Part shown: one piece after another, positions 37,824 to 46,879 of the stretch
Layout of the letters: each line of letters begins with the position of its first letter
Numbering within the stretch: the first letter of the stretch is position 1
NCBI RefSeq assembly: GCF_034043515.1
Contig: NZ_CP138214.1
Span: 4,402,001-4,466,000 of the forward strand
Direction: 5' to 3'
DNA: 64,000 nucleotides
Origin: Pseudomonas sp. MUP55
GTDB taxonomy: Bacteria > Pseudomonadota > Gammaproteobacteria > Pseudomonadales > Pseudomonadaceae
The notes under the pieces: generated by a model
Databases searched by the model: none
Seen by the model: the letters and a program-made list of their open reading frames with translations, nothing else
Told to the model about the DNA's origin: nothing
Position numbers and translations under genes: made by a program

Positions 37824-40144
37824 CAGGCCTTCGCCTCCTGCCAACCCTGCAACTGATAGCGTATCGGCAGGCTGCGGATACGCTGGCCGGTCGCCGCGAA
37901 GATGGCGTTGCACAACGCCGGCGCAATCGGCGGTACGCCGGGTTCACCGACACCGCCGAGCGGCACTTCGCCTGCCGGCGTCACCAGGTGCACGGCGATT
38001 TCTTTGGGCGCCAGGGACATGCGCGCCACTTCGTACATATGGAAATTGTCTTGCTGGACCTTGCCGTCCTTGAAACTGATCTCGCCCAGCACCGTGTTAC
38101 CCAAGCCCATGACACACGCGCCCTCGAACTGCGAGCGGATGCGTTCCGGGTTGATCTGCGGGCCGCAGTCCACGGCGATATCGGCCTTGTGCACGATCAG
38201 CGTACCGTCACCCTTGACTTCCACCTCGATCACCGCCGCCACATAGGTGACGAAGCTGTAGTGCACCGCCAGACCCAACCCACGCCCCTTGGGCAGCTTG
38301 CGCCCCCAGCCGGCGGCCTTGGCGGCGGTTTCCAGTACGCCGCGCAGGCGTGCGGTGTCGATCGGGTAACGCTCGGGGGATTCGCCGTAGTTCCACTCGT
38401 CGCTCAAGGTTTTCGGATCGATCTGACGGTCCGGGCCGAGCAATTTGATCTGGTACTGCAACGGGTCCTGGCCGGCCTTGTGCGCCAGCTCGTCAACGAA
38501 ACTCTGAATGGCAAAACCGTGAGGGATGTTCGACACCGAGCGGTACCAGCCCACGCGGGTATGCGCCGATGCTTCAGGGTTTTCCAGGCGCACGTTGGGA
38601 ATGGCGTAGGCCATGTTGGTAAAGCCCATGCCCAGCTCGAACGCCGCTTCGTGATTCATGCCCGGTGCGAACAGCGCCGTGATGCTCGGCGCGACCGTAC
38701 GGTGCAGCCAGGCAGCAGGCAGGCCGTCTTTGTTCAGGCCGGCCTTGAGGTATTCGGCGGACACGGTATGAAAATAGGAATTGTGGATGTCGTCTTCACG
38801 GGTCCACTGCACGCGCACGGCCTTGCCCGGAAACTGCTTGGCCAGCACGGCGGCTTCGATGACGAAATCCGGCTTGGACTTGCGCCCGAAACCGCCGCCC
38901 AGCAGGGTTACGTTCACCGTCACGCTATCGAAGGGCACACCCAGGCGCTCGGCGATGCGTTCGCGGGTAACTTGCGGTGCCTGGCTCGGCGCCCAGGCTT
39001 CGCACTGGCCCTTGTCGAAACGGGCGACCGCGACCATCGGCTCCATCGGCGACTGCGCCAGGTGCGGCAGGTAGTAGGCCGCCTCCAAGGTGCTGTCCGC
39101 CTCGCCCATGGCCTGGTCAAGGGTGCCGGTGTTACGCACCACTTTACCGGGCTGCCGGGCAGCGGCCTCCAGTTGCTTGCGGTAGTCCACGGAGTTGTAG
39201 CTGGCGTTGACGCCGTCGTCCCACACGATCTTCAGCGCGTCGCGCCCCTTGATCGCCGCCCAGGTATTACTGGCCACCACGGCCACGCCACCCAGGGGCT
39301 GGAATTCGGACGGGATCGGCCGGCTTTCGATTTCCAGCACCTTGATCACGCCCGGGACTTTCATCGCCGCACTGGCATCGAAGGATTTGACCTTGCCGCC
39401 ATACACCTGCGGCCGTGCAATGGTGGCGTAGAGCATGCCCTCGAAATGCACGTCGGCACCGTACACGGCGCTGCCGTTGACGATATCGGCGCCATCGATG
39501 GCCTTGACGCCTTCTTTGCCGATATAGCGAAACTCCGCCGGCGGCTTGAGGCGCAGGCTGTCGCGCGCGGGAACGGCCAGCGCGCCGGCAGCAGTGGCCA
39601 ACTCGCCATAGCCCAGCTCTCGTCCGCTCGGTTGGTGGATCACCTTGTGCAACTGCGCACGGCACTCGCTGACCGGGACCTTCCACTGCTCGGCCGCGGC
39701 CTGCTCCAGCATCGCCCGCACACTGGCGCCGCAACGGCGCATCGGCTCATACCAGTGGCGCATGCTGCGCGAACCGTCGGTGTCCTGGTTGCCATAACGC
39801 ACCTCATCACCCGGCGCCTGCTGGACCTTCACCTTGGCCCAATCGGCTTCCAGCTCATCGGCCACCACCAGGCTGAGACTGGTGCGCACGCCCTGCCCCA
39901 TCTCCGAACGGTTGCACATCACAGTCACCGTGCCGTCGGTGGCAATGCTGACGTAGACCTTGGGGTCGTCGATCAGCCCATTGGGCATGGCATCGCCGCC
40001 GTACGGTTTGACCGCATCGGCGGCGAACGCATCAGGCAAGCCCCAACTGGCGGCGATCACCAGCGCGCCGGTGGCGCCCGCACCTTTGAGAAAGCCGCGA
40101 CGGCTGAGGTTAGCGAGCACGAAATCAGCGGGTAACCGGCTCAT
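37823..40144 (-). CDS. Molybdopterin-binding subunit of a xanthine-oxidase-family dehydrogenase (IorB-like)
   Basis: A 773-aa catalytic subunit. A twin-arginine signal (SRRGFLKG, about residues 13-20) followed by a hydrophobic stretch predicts Tat export to the periplasm. The C-terminal GVGEPG carries the conserved active-site Glu, and GGFGRKSKPD matches the family's cofactor loop. Closest architecture is isoquinoline 1-oxidoreductase beta subunit and periplasmic aldehyde dehydrogenases. Substrate unknown. ATG 40144 overlaps the stop of the 2Fe-2S subunit as ATGA. Confidence 0.9.
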   Translation of the reverse strand: MSRLPADFVLANLSRRGFLKGAGATGALVIAASWGLPDAFAADAVKPYGGDAMPNGLIDDPKVYVSIATDGTVTVMCNRSEMGQGVRTSLSLVVADELEADWAKVKVQQAPGDEVRYGNQDTDGSRSMRHWYEPMRRCGASVRAMLEQAAAEQWKVPVSECRAQLHKVIHQPSGRELGYGELATAAGALAVPARDSLRLKPPAEFRYIGKEGVKAIDGADIVNGSAVYGADVHFEGMLYATIARPQVYGGKVKSFDASAAMKVPGVIKVLEIESRPIPSEFQPLGGVAVVASNTWAAIKGRDALKIVWDDGVNASYNSVDYRKQLEAAARQPGKVVRNTGTLDQAMGEADSTLEAAYYLPHLAQSPMEPMVAVARFDKGQCEAWAPSQAPQVTRERIAERLGVPFDSVTVNVTLLGGGFGRKSKPDFVIEAAVLAKQFPGKAVRVQWTREDDIHNSYFHTVSAEYLKAGLNKDGLPAAWLHRTVAPSITALFAPGMNHEAAFELGMGFTNMAYAIPNVRLENPEASAHTRVGWYRSVSNIPHGFAIQSFVDELAHKAGQDPLQYQIKLLGPDRQIDPKTLSDEWNYGESPERYPIDTARLRGVLETAAKAAGWGRKLPKGRGLGLAVHYSFVTYVAAVIEVEVKGDGTLIVHKADIAVDCGPQINPERIRSQFEGACVMGLGNTVLGEISFKDGKVQQDNFHMYEVARMSLAPKEIAVHLVTPAGEVPLGGVGEPGVPPIAPALCNAIFAATGQRIRSLPIRYQLQGWQEAKA

Positions 40145-40608
40145 GCCTTGGCTCCCAGGTGAGTGGCTGCCTGGCGGATCGCAGTCTTGATTCGGTTGTA
40201 GGTGCCGCAACGGCAAATGTTGCCGACCATGGCCTCCTCAATCTGTTCGTCACTGGGATTGGGGTTGGTCTTGAGCAGCGCGGTGGCCGACATGATCTGC
40301 CCACCCTGGCAATAACCGCACTGGGCCACGGCGGTGTCCAGCCAGGCTTGCTGTACCACCTGGCCGACAGGATCGGCGTGCAGGTTGTCGATGGTGCTGA
40401 TGGCCTGGCCTTTGACCGAGCCGATCGGGGTGATGCAACTGCGCGCGGGCGCACCGTCGATGTGGATCGTGCAGGCACCGCACAAGCCCATGCCACAACC
40501 GAACTTGGTGCCGTTGTAGCCCGCCACATCGCGGATCGCCCACAGCAGCGGCATATCCTCGGTGACGTCCAGTTGATGGTCTTGACCATTGAGTTTCAGG
40601 GTAATCAT
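40141..40608 (-). CDS. 2Fe-2S subunit of a molybdenum hydroxylase (IorA-like)
   Basis: A 155-aa small subunit with two clusters. The plant-type ferredoxin ligands CGMGLCGAC and C in RSCIT lie in the N-terminal half, and CGYCQGG plus CRCGTY in the C-terminal half. It has no signal peptide, so it is probably exported with its Tat-dependent partner. A GTG two codons upstream (40614) is an alternative start. It is the first gene of the iorA-iorB-xdhC-mobA operon; electrons likely go to a cytochrome c not encoded here. Confidence 0.93.
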   Translation of the reverse strand: MITLKLNGQDHQLDVTEDMPLLWAIRDVAGYNGTKFGCGMGLCGACTIHIDGAPARSCITPIGSVKGQAISTIDNLHADPVGQVVQQAWLDTAVAQCGYCQGGQIMSATALLKTNPNPSDEQIEEAMVGNICRCGTYNRIKTAIRQAATHLGAKA

Positions 40609-40765
40609 GGGCACGCCCGCCTGTTCATTGCATTGTTAGGGGCGAGCAATCTGTTGCAAGAGGTCACGCGGTTCGGTGCGCACAGATTGGCTCAGGCTGA
40701 GGAGGCTCTCTTGTGAAGACAGGTCTTCACCGGGCCTTTGGTGGATCAATCACTTAATGTAAACC

Positions 40766-40823
40766 AAAAAGCCCGAAAGTCAGCGGGCAGAAACTCAAAC
40801 GCCCCGAACAGGTCGGGGCGTTT
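40766..40823 (-). terminator. Tandem terminators downstream of dctA
   Basis: On the minus strand, reading from dctA, a strong 11-bp stem with arms AAACGCCCCGA and inverse (40797-40823) is followed by a GCCCG/CGGGC hairpin (40771-40788) with five Ts. They insulate dctA from the molybdenum hydroxylase operon. Confidence 0.85.
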
Positions 40824-40862
40824 GCGGATAACTGAGCGGCGCAGGTTCACGCCATCAGTGGC

Positions 40863-42194
40863 TTACTTGACCACAGGTGCAGGGCCTTCGGCCACACCCA
40901 GGTCATCTTCCGGACGGGTGTCGGAAATACCGGTACCGCCGGACGCCAGTTCGCTCTGCAGCTTGTCGGTGTCCAATTCGTTGACCCACTTGGCCACAAC
41001 GATGGTGGCAACGGCGTTACCCACCAGGTTGGTCAGCGCACGGGCTTCGGACATGAAGCGGTCGATACCCAGGATCAGGGCCAGGCCGGCAACCGGCAGG
41101 TGGCCTACGGCCGACAGGGTGGCAGCCAGTACGATGAAACCACTGCCCGTCACGCCCGCAGCGCCTTTGGAAGACAGCAGCAGCACCAGCAGCAAGGTGA
41201 TCTGGTGGGTGATGTCCATGTGGGTGTCGGTCGCCTGGGCGATGAACACGGCCGCCATGGTCAGGTAGATCGACGTGCCGTCCAGGTTGAACGAGTAGCC
41301 GGTTGGGATCACCAGGCCGACCACGGATTTCTTCGCGCCCAGACGCTCCATCTTGATCAGCATGCGTGGCAGTGCGGATTCGGAAGACGACGTGCCGAGA
41401 ACGATCAGCAGCTCTTCACGGATGTAGCGGATCAGCTTGACCACGCTGAAACCGTGGGCGCGGCAGATGGCGCCCAGCACCACCAGTACGAACAGTACGC
41501 AGGTGATGTAGAAGCAGATCATCAACTGGCCCAACTGCACCAGCGAACCCACACCGTAGGCGCCGATGGTGAACGCCATGGCGCCCAGGGCACCGATTGG
41601 CGCGAGCTTCATGATCATGTTGATGATGTTGAACATCACGTGGGCGAAACGATCGATGAAGTCCAGCACCGGCTTGCCGTAGGCACCCAGGCGATGCAGG
41701 GCGAAACCGAAGATCACCGAGAACATCAGCACTTGCAGGATGTCGCCGTTGGCGAAGGCGCCGACGATGGTGTTAGGAATCACGTTGAGGATAAAGCCGA
41801 CGATGCTCTGGTCTTTACCGGCAGTCACGTAGGCAGCGACTTTGGAAGCGTCCAGGGTTGCAACATCGATGTGCATGCCGGCGCCCGGCTGCACAACGTT
41901 GACCACGACCAGGCCAATCAGCAGGGCGATGGTGGAAACGATTTCGAAATACAGCAGCGCGTAGCCGCCGGTTTTGCCGACCGATTTCATGCTTTGCATG
42001 CCAGCGATGCCGCTGACCACGGTGCAGAAGATAATCGGGGCGATGACCATTTTGATCAGCTTGATAAAGCCGTCACCCAGTGGCTTGAGGGCCACGCCGG
42101 TCTCTGGGTAGAAGTGACCGAGCAAGATACCGATAACGATTGCAACGATCACCTGGAAATACAGGGATTTGTAGATTGGCTGACGAGTCGTCAT
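40863..42194 (-). CDS. dctA: C4-dicarboxylate:cation symporter
   Basis: A 443-aa DAACS-family secondary transporter for succinate, fumarate and malate. It has about 8 hydrophobic helices and the family motifs [12 protein letters not shown] (serine-rich loop, about residues 270-281) and [12 protein letters not shown] 42194 is preferred because GAGGA lies upstream; the open frame runs to 42359 through the promoter region. It is driven from a sigma-54 promoter. The cognate DctBD system is not in the window. Confidence 0.96.
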   Translation of the reverse strand: MTTRQPIYKSLYFQVIVAIVIGILLGHFYPETGVALKPLGDGFIKLIKMVIAPIIFCTVVSGIAGMQSMKSVGKTGGYALLYFEIVSTIALLIGLVVVNVVQPGAGMHIDVATLDASKVAAYVTAGKDQSIVGFILNVIPNTIVGAFANGDILQVLMFSVIFGFALHRLGAYGKPVLDFIDRFAHVMFNIINMIMKLAPIGALGAMAFTIGAYGVGSLVQLGQLMICFYITCVLFVLVVLGAICRAHGFSVVKLIRYIREELLIVLGTSSSESALPRMLIKMERLGAKKSVVGLVIPTGYSFNLDGTSIYLTMAAVFIAQATDTHMDITHQITLLLVLLLSSKGAAGVTGSGFIVLAATLSAVGHLPVAGLALILGIDRFMSEARALTNLVGNAVATIVVAKWVNELDTDKLQSELASGGTGISDTRPEDDLGVAEGPAPVVK

Positions 42195-42329
42195 TGCAAA
42201 ATTCCTCAATCGTCCCGTGTGGCAAATATCCGCCATTGCCCACGACACTTGAATTGCGAACCCTCCTGCACTGGAGGGATTTGTTGTTTGCGAGACGTGT
42301 AGGAATACGCCTGCGCTGTAATCCCTATC

Positions 42330-42344
42330 GCAAACGCCGTGCCA
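42330..42344 (-). promoter_or_regulatory. Sigma-54 promoter of dctA
   Basis: Minus strand TGGCAC-N5-TTGC, an exact match to the -24/-12 consensus, about 135 nt upstream of the dctA ATG. It predicts transcription start near 42318. Confidence 0.85.
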
Positions 42345-42423
42345 GTTTGCGATAAACACGCTGAAGGCCTTTAGACATCAGGCCCGAAGGTTTCCAGAGC
42401 CCGCCTCTGACCGCGGACAAGGT

Positions 42424-42478
42424 GGCGGTTTTCCGCCGAGCAGCCCAATCGTATCCTGGAAATTGGCGGATATCCGCC
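42424..42478. promoter_or_regulatory. Tandem GGCGG-N4-CCGCC dyads (enhancer candidates)
   Basis: Two 14-bp inverted repeats, GGCGG-TTTT-CCGCC (42424-42437) and GGCGG-ATAT-CCGCC (42465-42478), have centres 41 bp apart (four helical turns). They lie about 110 and 150 bp upstream of the predicted sigma-54 start of dctA. This is the usual layout of DctD-type enhancer sites. They also lie within 110 bp of the AraC gene start. Confidence 0.6.
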
Positions 42479-42534
42479 TTGTCGCTTCGCAGGGTGATGA
42501 CTACCATCCGCCATTCCATGGACGAGGCCCTGTC

Positions 42535-43533
42535 ATGCGTGAACGCACCATCGCCAGTCATTTCGCCCGCGCCGCACTGGGCGGTGCGCGTCGAGCCGGT
42601 TACAACTACTGCGGCCTGCTGCAGCAGGTGGGTATCACTCAGGAACTGTTGAACGAACCCCGTGCGCGTATCGCTCCGGAGCAATTTACCCGGTTGCTGC
42701 AACTGCTCTGGCTGGCGCTGGATGACGAATACCTGGGCTTCGCCGACGGTCCGAGCAAGCGCGGCACCTTCGCCATGATGTGTCATGCGCTGATCCATTG
42801 CCGCACGCTGGAGAAGGCACTGGAACGCGGCTTATTGTTTTATAGCCTATTCCCACACGGGCCGCGCTGGCAGCTGACAAGAGAAGGCGACATGGTTCGC
42901 CTGAGCCTGGACGACGCGACCTTGTGGGACCCGGACCACTTTCTCAGTGAATGCCTGCTGGTGATCTGGCATCGCCTGGGCAGTTGGTTGATCGGCCAGC
43001 GGATTCGGCTGCATCAGGTCACCTTCTGCTACCCGATGCCGCCCCACGCCGGTGAATATGACTTGTTGTTTCCCTGCTCCCTCGTATTCGGTGCACCGAA
43101 CAGCAGCCTGGTGTTTCCGGCCCGCTACTTGAGCCTGCCTCTGTTGCAGGACGAACGCACCCTCAAGCACTTTCTCGAGCGCTCCCCCGCCGACCTGCTA
43201 TCGCGGCCGGATGAAGGCGACAGCTTGAGCAGCCAGTTGCGCCGCTTGCTGAGCCGCGACCACACGCCCTGGCCCGACCTGGAAGCCGTCGCCCAGCATT
43301 TGCATATCAGCCCACAGACCCTGCGCCGGCATTTGCGTGAGGAAGGCACCAGTTTTCAGGCGCTGAAGGATGAGTTACGACGCGACATCGCCATTTATCA
43401 CTTGGGGCGAGCGGACTTGTCGTTGCAGGAGATTGCAGAACAGCTGGGGTTCTCCGAGCCGTCGGCGTTTCATCGGGCGTTCAAGAAGTGGACGGGGCTG
43501 ACGCCTGGGGCCTATCGGGCGCAAGAGAGTTAG
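42535..43533 (+). CDS. AraC-family regulator (arabinose-binding-like N-terminal domain)
   Basis: A 332-aa regulator. The N-terminal Arabinose_bd-like domain (about residues 20-200, FGAPNSSLVFPARYL near its end) places it with OruR/ArgR-like Pseudomonas regulators. The C-terminal double helix-turn-helix ends in the standard LGFSEPSAFHRAFKKWTG. ATG 42535 is chosen with GACGAGG upstream. It is divergent from dctA, so it may respond to an imported carbon source. Target unknown. Confidence 0.88.
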   Translation: MRERTIASHFARAALGGARRAGYNYCGLLQQVGITQELLNEPRARIAPEQFTRLLQLLWLALDDEYLGFADGPSKRGTFAMMCHALIHCRTLEKALERGLLFYSLFPHGPRWQLTREGDMVRLSLDDATLWDPDHFLSECLLVIWHRLGSWLIGQRIRLHQVTFCYPMPPHAGEYDLLFPCSLVFGAPNSSLVFPARYLSLPLLQDERTLKHFLERSPADLLSRPDEGDSLSSQLRRLLSRDHTPWPDLEAVAQHLHISPQTLRRHLREEGTSFQALKDELRRDIAIYHLGRADLSLQEIAEQLGFSEPSAFHRAFKKWTGLTPGAYRAQES

Positions 43534-43556
43534 AAGGGGGTTGCCGGTGAGGGCCT

Positions 43557-43650
43557 CATCGGGGGCGAGCCCCCTCCCACATTTGACTGGGTTCACACCG
43601 CGTAAATTGTGAATAATTTTAAAGTGTGGGAGGGGGCTTGCTCCCGATAG
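43557..43650. repeat. REP pair in reversed order, downstream of phoQ
   Basis: Here the inverse arm (ATCGGGGGCGAGCCCCCTCC) comes first and the direct arm (GTGGGAGGGGGCTTG) second, the opposite order to the REPINs. The two elements are separated by an AT-rich 45-nt spacer. Confidence 0.85.
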
Positions 43651-43671
43651 GGCCAGCCCAGCCACTACCGA

Positions 43672-45018
43672 TCACACGGCCGGAAAGTGAATCCTGAATG
43701 CCGCGCCCCCCAGCGCTGAATCACTCAAGGTCAACCGCGCGTGATAGCTTTCGATGATGTCCTTGACCACGGCCAGTCCGATCCCCTGCCCCGGATGCTG
43801 GCGATCAAGCCGTTCGCCCCGTTGCAGAATCCGCGCGCGCTGGTCCGGTGGAACGCCGGGGCCGTCGTCCTCGATGCACAACTCAGTACCTTCAAGGTTT
43901 TCAACCAGGCTGATGCGCACTTTGCTCAGGCATAGGCGATAGGCGTTTTCCAGCAGGTTACCGAGCATTTCGAGCAGCGCGCCTTTTTCGATGGGCACGT
44001 CGCATGCCTGCGGCAACTCAAAGAACACGGTGACGCGCTTGTCCCGGTAAACCTTGTCCAACGTATCGCACAGGCTTTGCAGCACCGGCTCCAGGCGCAC
44101 CTGGTGGCGTACCAGGCCGCTCTTGCGCAGGCTGGCGCGCTGCAACTGATAGCCGATCTGCTGGCTCATGCGCTCGATCTGCGACTGCAGCACCCAGGCC
44201 TGGCTGCGTTCTTCGGGGCGTTGCGCCATGTCTTCGCTCACACCCTGCAGCACCGCCAGCGGGGTTTTCAGGCTATGGGCCAAGTCATCCAGAGAGTCAC
44301 GGTAGCGTGCCCGCTGCTCGCGCTCGCTGTGCAGCAAACGATTGAGGGAACCGGTGAGGCGCAGCAGTTCGCGGGGGTGCTCCTCGCTGAGGCTTTCACG
44401 GGTGCCGCCTTCGATCTGGTCCAGTTCCTGGCTCAGGCGCCGCAGGGCCTGCAGGCCCCAGGTCAGGCCAAGCCACAGTAACGTCAACAGCACCAGCAAC
44501 GCCGCGCCGAACCCCAGGTAGAGATTCTCGCGCAGGCCTTCGAGGGTCAGCTGGTACTCGCGCACCGGTTGCAGGGCGACAATGCTGAAGGCCGCACTCT
44601 TGCCGCCCAGCAAGCGGACCTCGACATCGTAGACGAAAAATTCCTGGCCGTTGGCCTCGCGAATGCGCGCGAACTCGTTGCCGCGCCCATCGTAGCGCGG
44701 CTTGTAGTTGATGTTTTCTTCCTGAGTTGCCCGCGAGCGCCACACCAGGTGGCCTTCGCGGTCGTAGATATAGCCGAGCAGGCGGCTATCGGTCAGGTTG
44801 AAACGCTCATCGGGCAACTGCGCCGGCATCAGCAGCCGGTTGTTTTCCACGCGTGCCGCGGAAATCAGGGTGGTGACATCCGACGCCAGGCGCTGCTCGA
44901 TGGAATCCTGCAACGCCAGGCTGAACGCCCCCTGCATGGCGGGCAGCAAGCCGAGCATGAACAGCACCGCCAGGGTGGCGGCGGCCAGCATCAGGCGCAC
45001 GCGTAGCGAGCGAATCAA
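43672..45018 (-). CDS. phoQ: Sensor histidine kinase PhoQ
   Basis: A 448-aa inner-membrane kinase. Two transmembrane helices (about residues 8-30 and 160-185) flank a periplasmic sensor domain. The H-box (LAHSLKTPL, His about residue 251), N-box (NLLENAYRL) and DDGPGVP ATP-binding loop are intact. The sequence resembles P. aeruginosa PhoQ. Start TTG 45018 overlaps the phoP stop (TTGA), so both are co-translated. It probably senses divalent cations or cationic peptides. Confidence 0.92.
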   Translation of the reverse strand: MIRSLRVRLMLAAATLAVLFMLGLLPAMQGAFSLALQDSIEQRLASDVTTLISAARVENNRLLMPAQLPDERFNLTDSRLLGYIYDREGHLVWRSRATQEENINYKPRYDGRGNEFARIREANGQEFFVYDVEVRLLGGKSAAFSIVALQPVREYQLTLEGLRENLYLGFGAALLVLLTLLWLGLTWGLQALRRLSQELDQIEGGTRESLSEEHPRELLRLTGSLNRLLHSEREQRARYRDSLDDLAHSLKTPLAVLQGVSEDMAQRPEERSQAWVLQSQIERMSQQIGYQLQRASLRKSGLVRHQVRLEPVLQSLCDTLDKVYRDKRVTVFFELPQACDVPIEKGALLEMLGNLLENAYRLCLSKVRISLVENLEGTELCIEDDGPGVPPDQRARILQRGERLDRQHPGQGIGLAVVKDIIESYHARLTLSDSALGGAAFRIHFPAV

Positions 45019-45692
45019 CGGCAGCGCTCATTGAACAGGTAGCCCAGGCCGCGCACGGTGTCGATCGGCTTGAACCCGGCCGGGCCTTCCAGCTTGCGGC
45101 GCAGGCGACCGACCAGCACTTCGATGACGTTTGGATCGCGCTCGTCGTCGTCAGGATAGAGCTGTTCCATCAGGCGGTCCTTGGCCACCACCTGCTGATG
45201 ATGGCGCATCAGGTATTCGAGGATCCGGTATTCGTAGGCGGTCAGCGCCAGCGGCTGTTCATCCAGCGACGCTTGCTTGCGGTTGAGGTCCAGCAGCAGC
45301 GGCCCGGCGACGATGGTGGACTGGGTAAAGCCGCTGGAGCGGCGCAGCAACGCGTTCATCCGCGCCTCCAGTTCTTCGAACTGGAACGGTTTGACCACGT
45401 AGTCGTCGGCACCGGCGGCCAGGCCTTCGACTTTGTCCTGCCAGTTGCCACGGGCGGTCAGGATCAGGATCGGAAAGGTCTTGGCCTGGGTGCGCAGTTG
45501 CCGGATCAGGTCCAGGCCACCCATGCCGGGCAGGCCCAGGTCGACGATCGCCAGGTCATGGTTGAATTGGCCGGTCTGGTACAGGGCTTCCTCGGCATTG
45601 GCCACGGCCTCGACGACGTGCCCGCTGTCGGTCAGGCGGGTAAACAGGTGATGACGCAACAGCGCCTCATCTTCCACCACCAGCAATTTCAT
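45015..45692 (-). CDS. phoP: Response regulator PhoP
   Basis: A 225-aa OmpR-family regulator. The receiver domain has the phospho-acceptor Asp in IVDLGLPGM (about residue 51) and the C-terminal winged helix carries LTAYEYRILEYLM. It is nearly identical in pattern and length to P. aeruginosa PhoP, which controls Mg2+ starvation and lipid A modification. ATG 45692 has GGAGAG upstream; a TTG four codons earlier is unlikely. It is 18 nt after the small secreted-protein gene. Confidence 0.95.
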   Translation of the reverse strand: MKLLVVEDEALLRHHLFTRLTDSGHVVEAVANAEEALYQTGQFNHDLAIVDLGLPGMGGLDLIRQLRTQAKTFPILILTARGNWQDKVEGLAAGADDYVVKPFQFEELEARMNALLRRSSGFTQSTIVAGPLLLDLNRKQASLDEQPLALTAYEYRILEYLMRHHQQVVAKDRLMEQLYPDDDERDPNVIEVLVGRLRRKLEGPAGFKPIDTVRGLGYLFNERCR

Positions 45693-45710
45693 AAGGCTCT
45701 CCAAGGCGAT

Positions 45711-46019
45711 TCAACAGTCCGAGCGAGGGATATCATAGCGGCCCTGCAAGTCTTGCGGGCGCAGTTTAATGCCATTGTAGTGGCCCGACACAGACGCATA
45801 ACCGCTGCGGTAGCCCGGTTGAAGGGCGGCGACGTCCAGGGACTGGCCCCACGGCGCGGCCTGCACACTCACCTCTTCGAAGCTGACGCGGTGGATCAGG
45901 TTGCTGGGTTTGCGGGTCTTGTCGCGGTCAAATGCGGCAAAGGTGCTATCGCTGGCTTGCGCGCCGGCGGTGGCACTGAGCATGGTCAACGCCAACATCA
46001 GCTTCTTGATCGCAGTCAT
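45711..46019 (-). CDS. Small periplasmic protein of unknown function, phoP-linked
   Basis: A 102-aa protein with a signal peptide (MTAIKKLMLALTMLSATAGAQA, cleavage near residue 22) and a mature chain of 80 residues ending in a single Cys. No domain is recognised. It occupies the place of oprH upstream of phoPQ, but it is half the size of OprH and does not look like a beta-barrel. It is probably the first gene of the phoP operon, behind four GTTCAG repeats. Confidence 0.75.
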   Translation of the reverse strand: MTAIKKLMLALTMLSATAGAQASDSTFAAFDRDKTRKPSNLIHRVSFEEVSVQAAPWGQSLDVAALQPGYRSGYASVSGHYNGIKLRPQDLQGRYDIPRSDC

Positions 46020-46055
46020 GGTCGTTACCTCGTACGCGTTTAGGCTGTGACGCTC

Positions 46056-46111
46056 ACACTACGCAAACGCCCCTGAACTCCCCCTGAACAGGCTCTGAAC
46101 CCAGGCTGAAC
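46056..46111 (-). promoter_or_regulatory. PhoP-box-like array and promoter
   Basis: On the minus strand four exact GTTCAG hexamers (46073-46078, 46084-46089, 46095-46100, 46106-46111) recur with a precise 11-bp pitch. A -10-like TAGTGT (46056-46061) lies 11 bp after the last one, the spacing at which a PhoP box replaces the -35. Direct hexamer repeats with 5-bp spacers are the known binding form of OmpR-family regulators, including PhoP. Confidence 0.7.
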
Positions 46112-46148
46112 CGCAACGGGCTATGCACTGGCGCGCCAACTCGGCAGA

Positions 46149-46874
46149 ATGTCGCGCATGACGTCCCTACCCGCCTGTTGCACCCCATTCGATGCCCATT
46201 GGCCGCTGCCGGCTCCGTTGCCGGGCACGGTGTTCTTGAGCACGCAATTCGATCCGACTTTACTTGACCCCGGCGACTTCCAGCGCAGCGCCGTGCCACC
46301 GCCCGCGAGCATTCAGCGCTCGGTGGCCAAGCGCCAGGCGGAGTTCCTTGCCGGCCGCTTGTGCGCCCGCGAGGCGCTGCAACGACTCGATCATCTGGAC
46401 TGCATCCCGGCCATCGGTGACGACCGCGCACCGGTCTGGCCTGGGCACATCAGTGGTTCCATTACCCACAGCAACGGGCACGCCGCGGCGATTGTCGGGC
46501 ATAAGGCGCAGTGGCGCGGTCTCGGAATGGACTTGGAAAACCTACTGACGCTGGAGCGGGCGGAACGCCTGGCCGGGGAGATTCTGACGCCGGATGAATT
46601 GCAACGAATGGCCACCTTGCCGCGCGAGCAGATCGCCTTGCTGGTGACGCTGACGTTTTCGGCCAAGGAGAGTGTGTTCAAGGCGCTCTACCCGATCGTG
46701 CAGAAGCGCTTTTACTTTGAGCATGCTGAGCTGGTGGAGTGGACCGAAGCCGGGCATATACGGCTGAGGTTGCTGACCGAGTTGTCGGCTGAGTGGTGTC
46801 ATGGCAAGGAGCTGGTTGGCCAGTTTGCGGTGGATGGGGACCAGTTGTTGAGCCTGGTGGCTGTAGGGGCTTGA
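46149..46874 (+). CDS. pcpS: 4'-phosphopantetheinyl transferase (PcpS/EntD-type)
   Basis: A 241-aa Sfp/EntD-class enzyme that activates acyl and peptidyl carrier proteins; in Pseudomonas PcpS serves both fatty-acid ACP and siderophore synthetases. Conserved features are SGSITHSNGHAAAIV, the metal-binding GLGMDLENL (Asp about residue 124) and FSAKESVFKALYP. A start at ATG 46158 is equally possible. It is divergent from the phoP operon. Confidence 0.92.
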   Translation: MSRMTSLPACCTPFDAHWPLPAPLPGTVFLSTQFDPTLLDPGDFQRSAVPPPASIQRSVAKRQAEFLAGRLCAREALQRLDHLDCIPAIGDDRAPVWPGHISGSITHSNGHAAAIVGHKAQWRGLGMDLENLLTLERAERLAGEILTPDELQRMATLPREQIALLVTLTFSAKESVFKALYPIVQKRFYFEHAELVEWTEAGHIRLRLLTELSAEWCHGKELVGQFAVDGDQLLSLVAVGA

Positions 46875-46879
46875 TCGAC

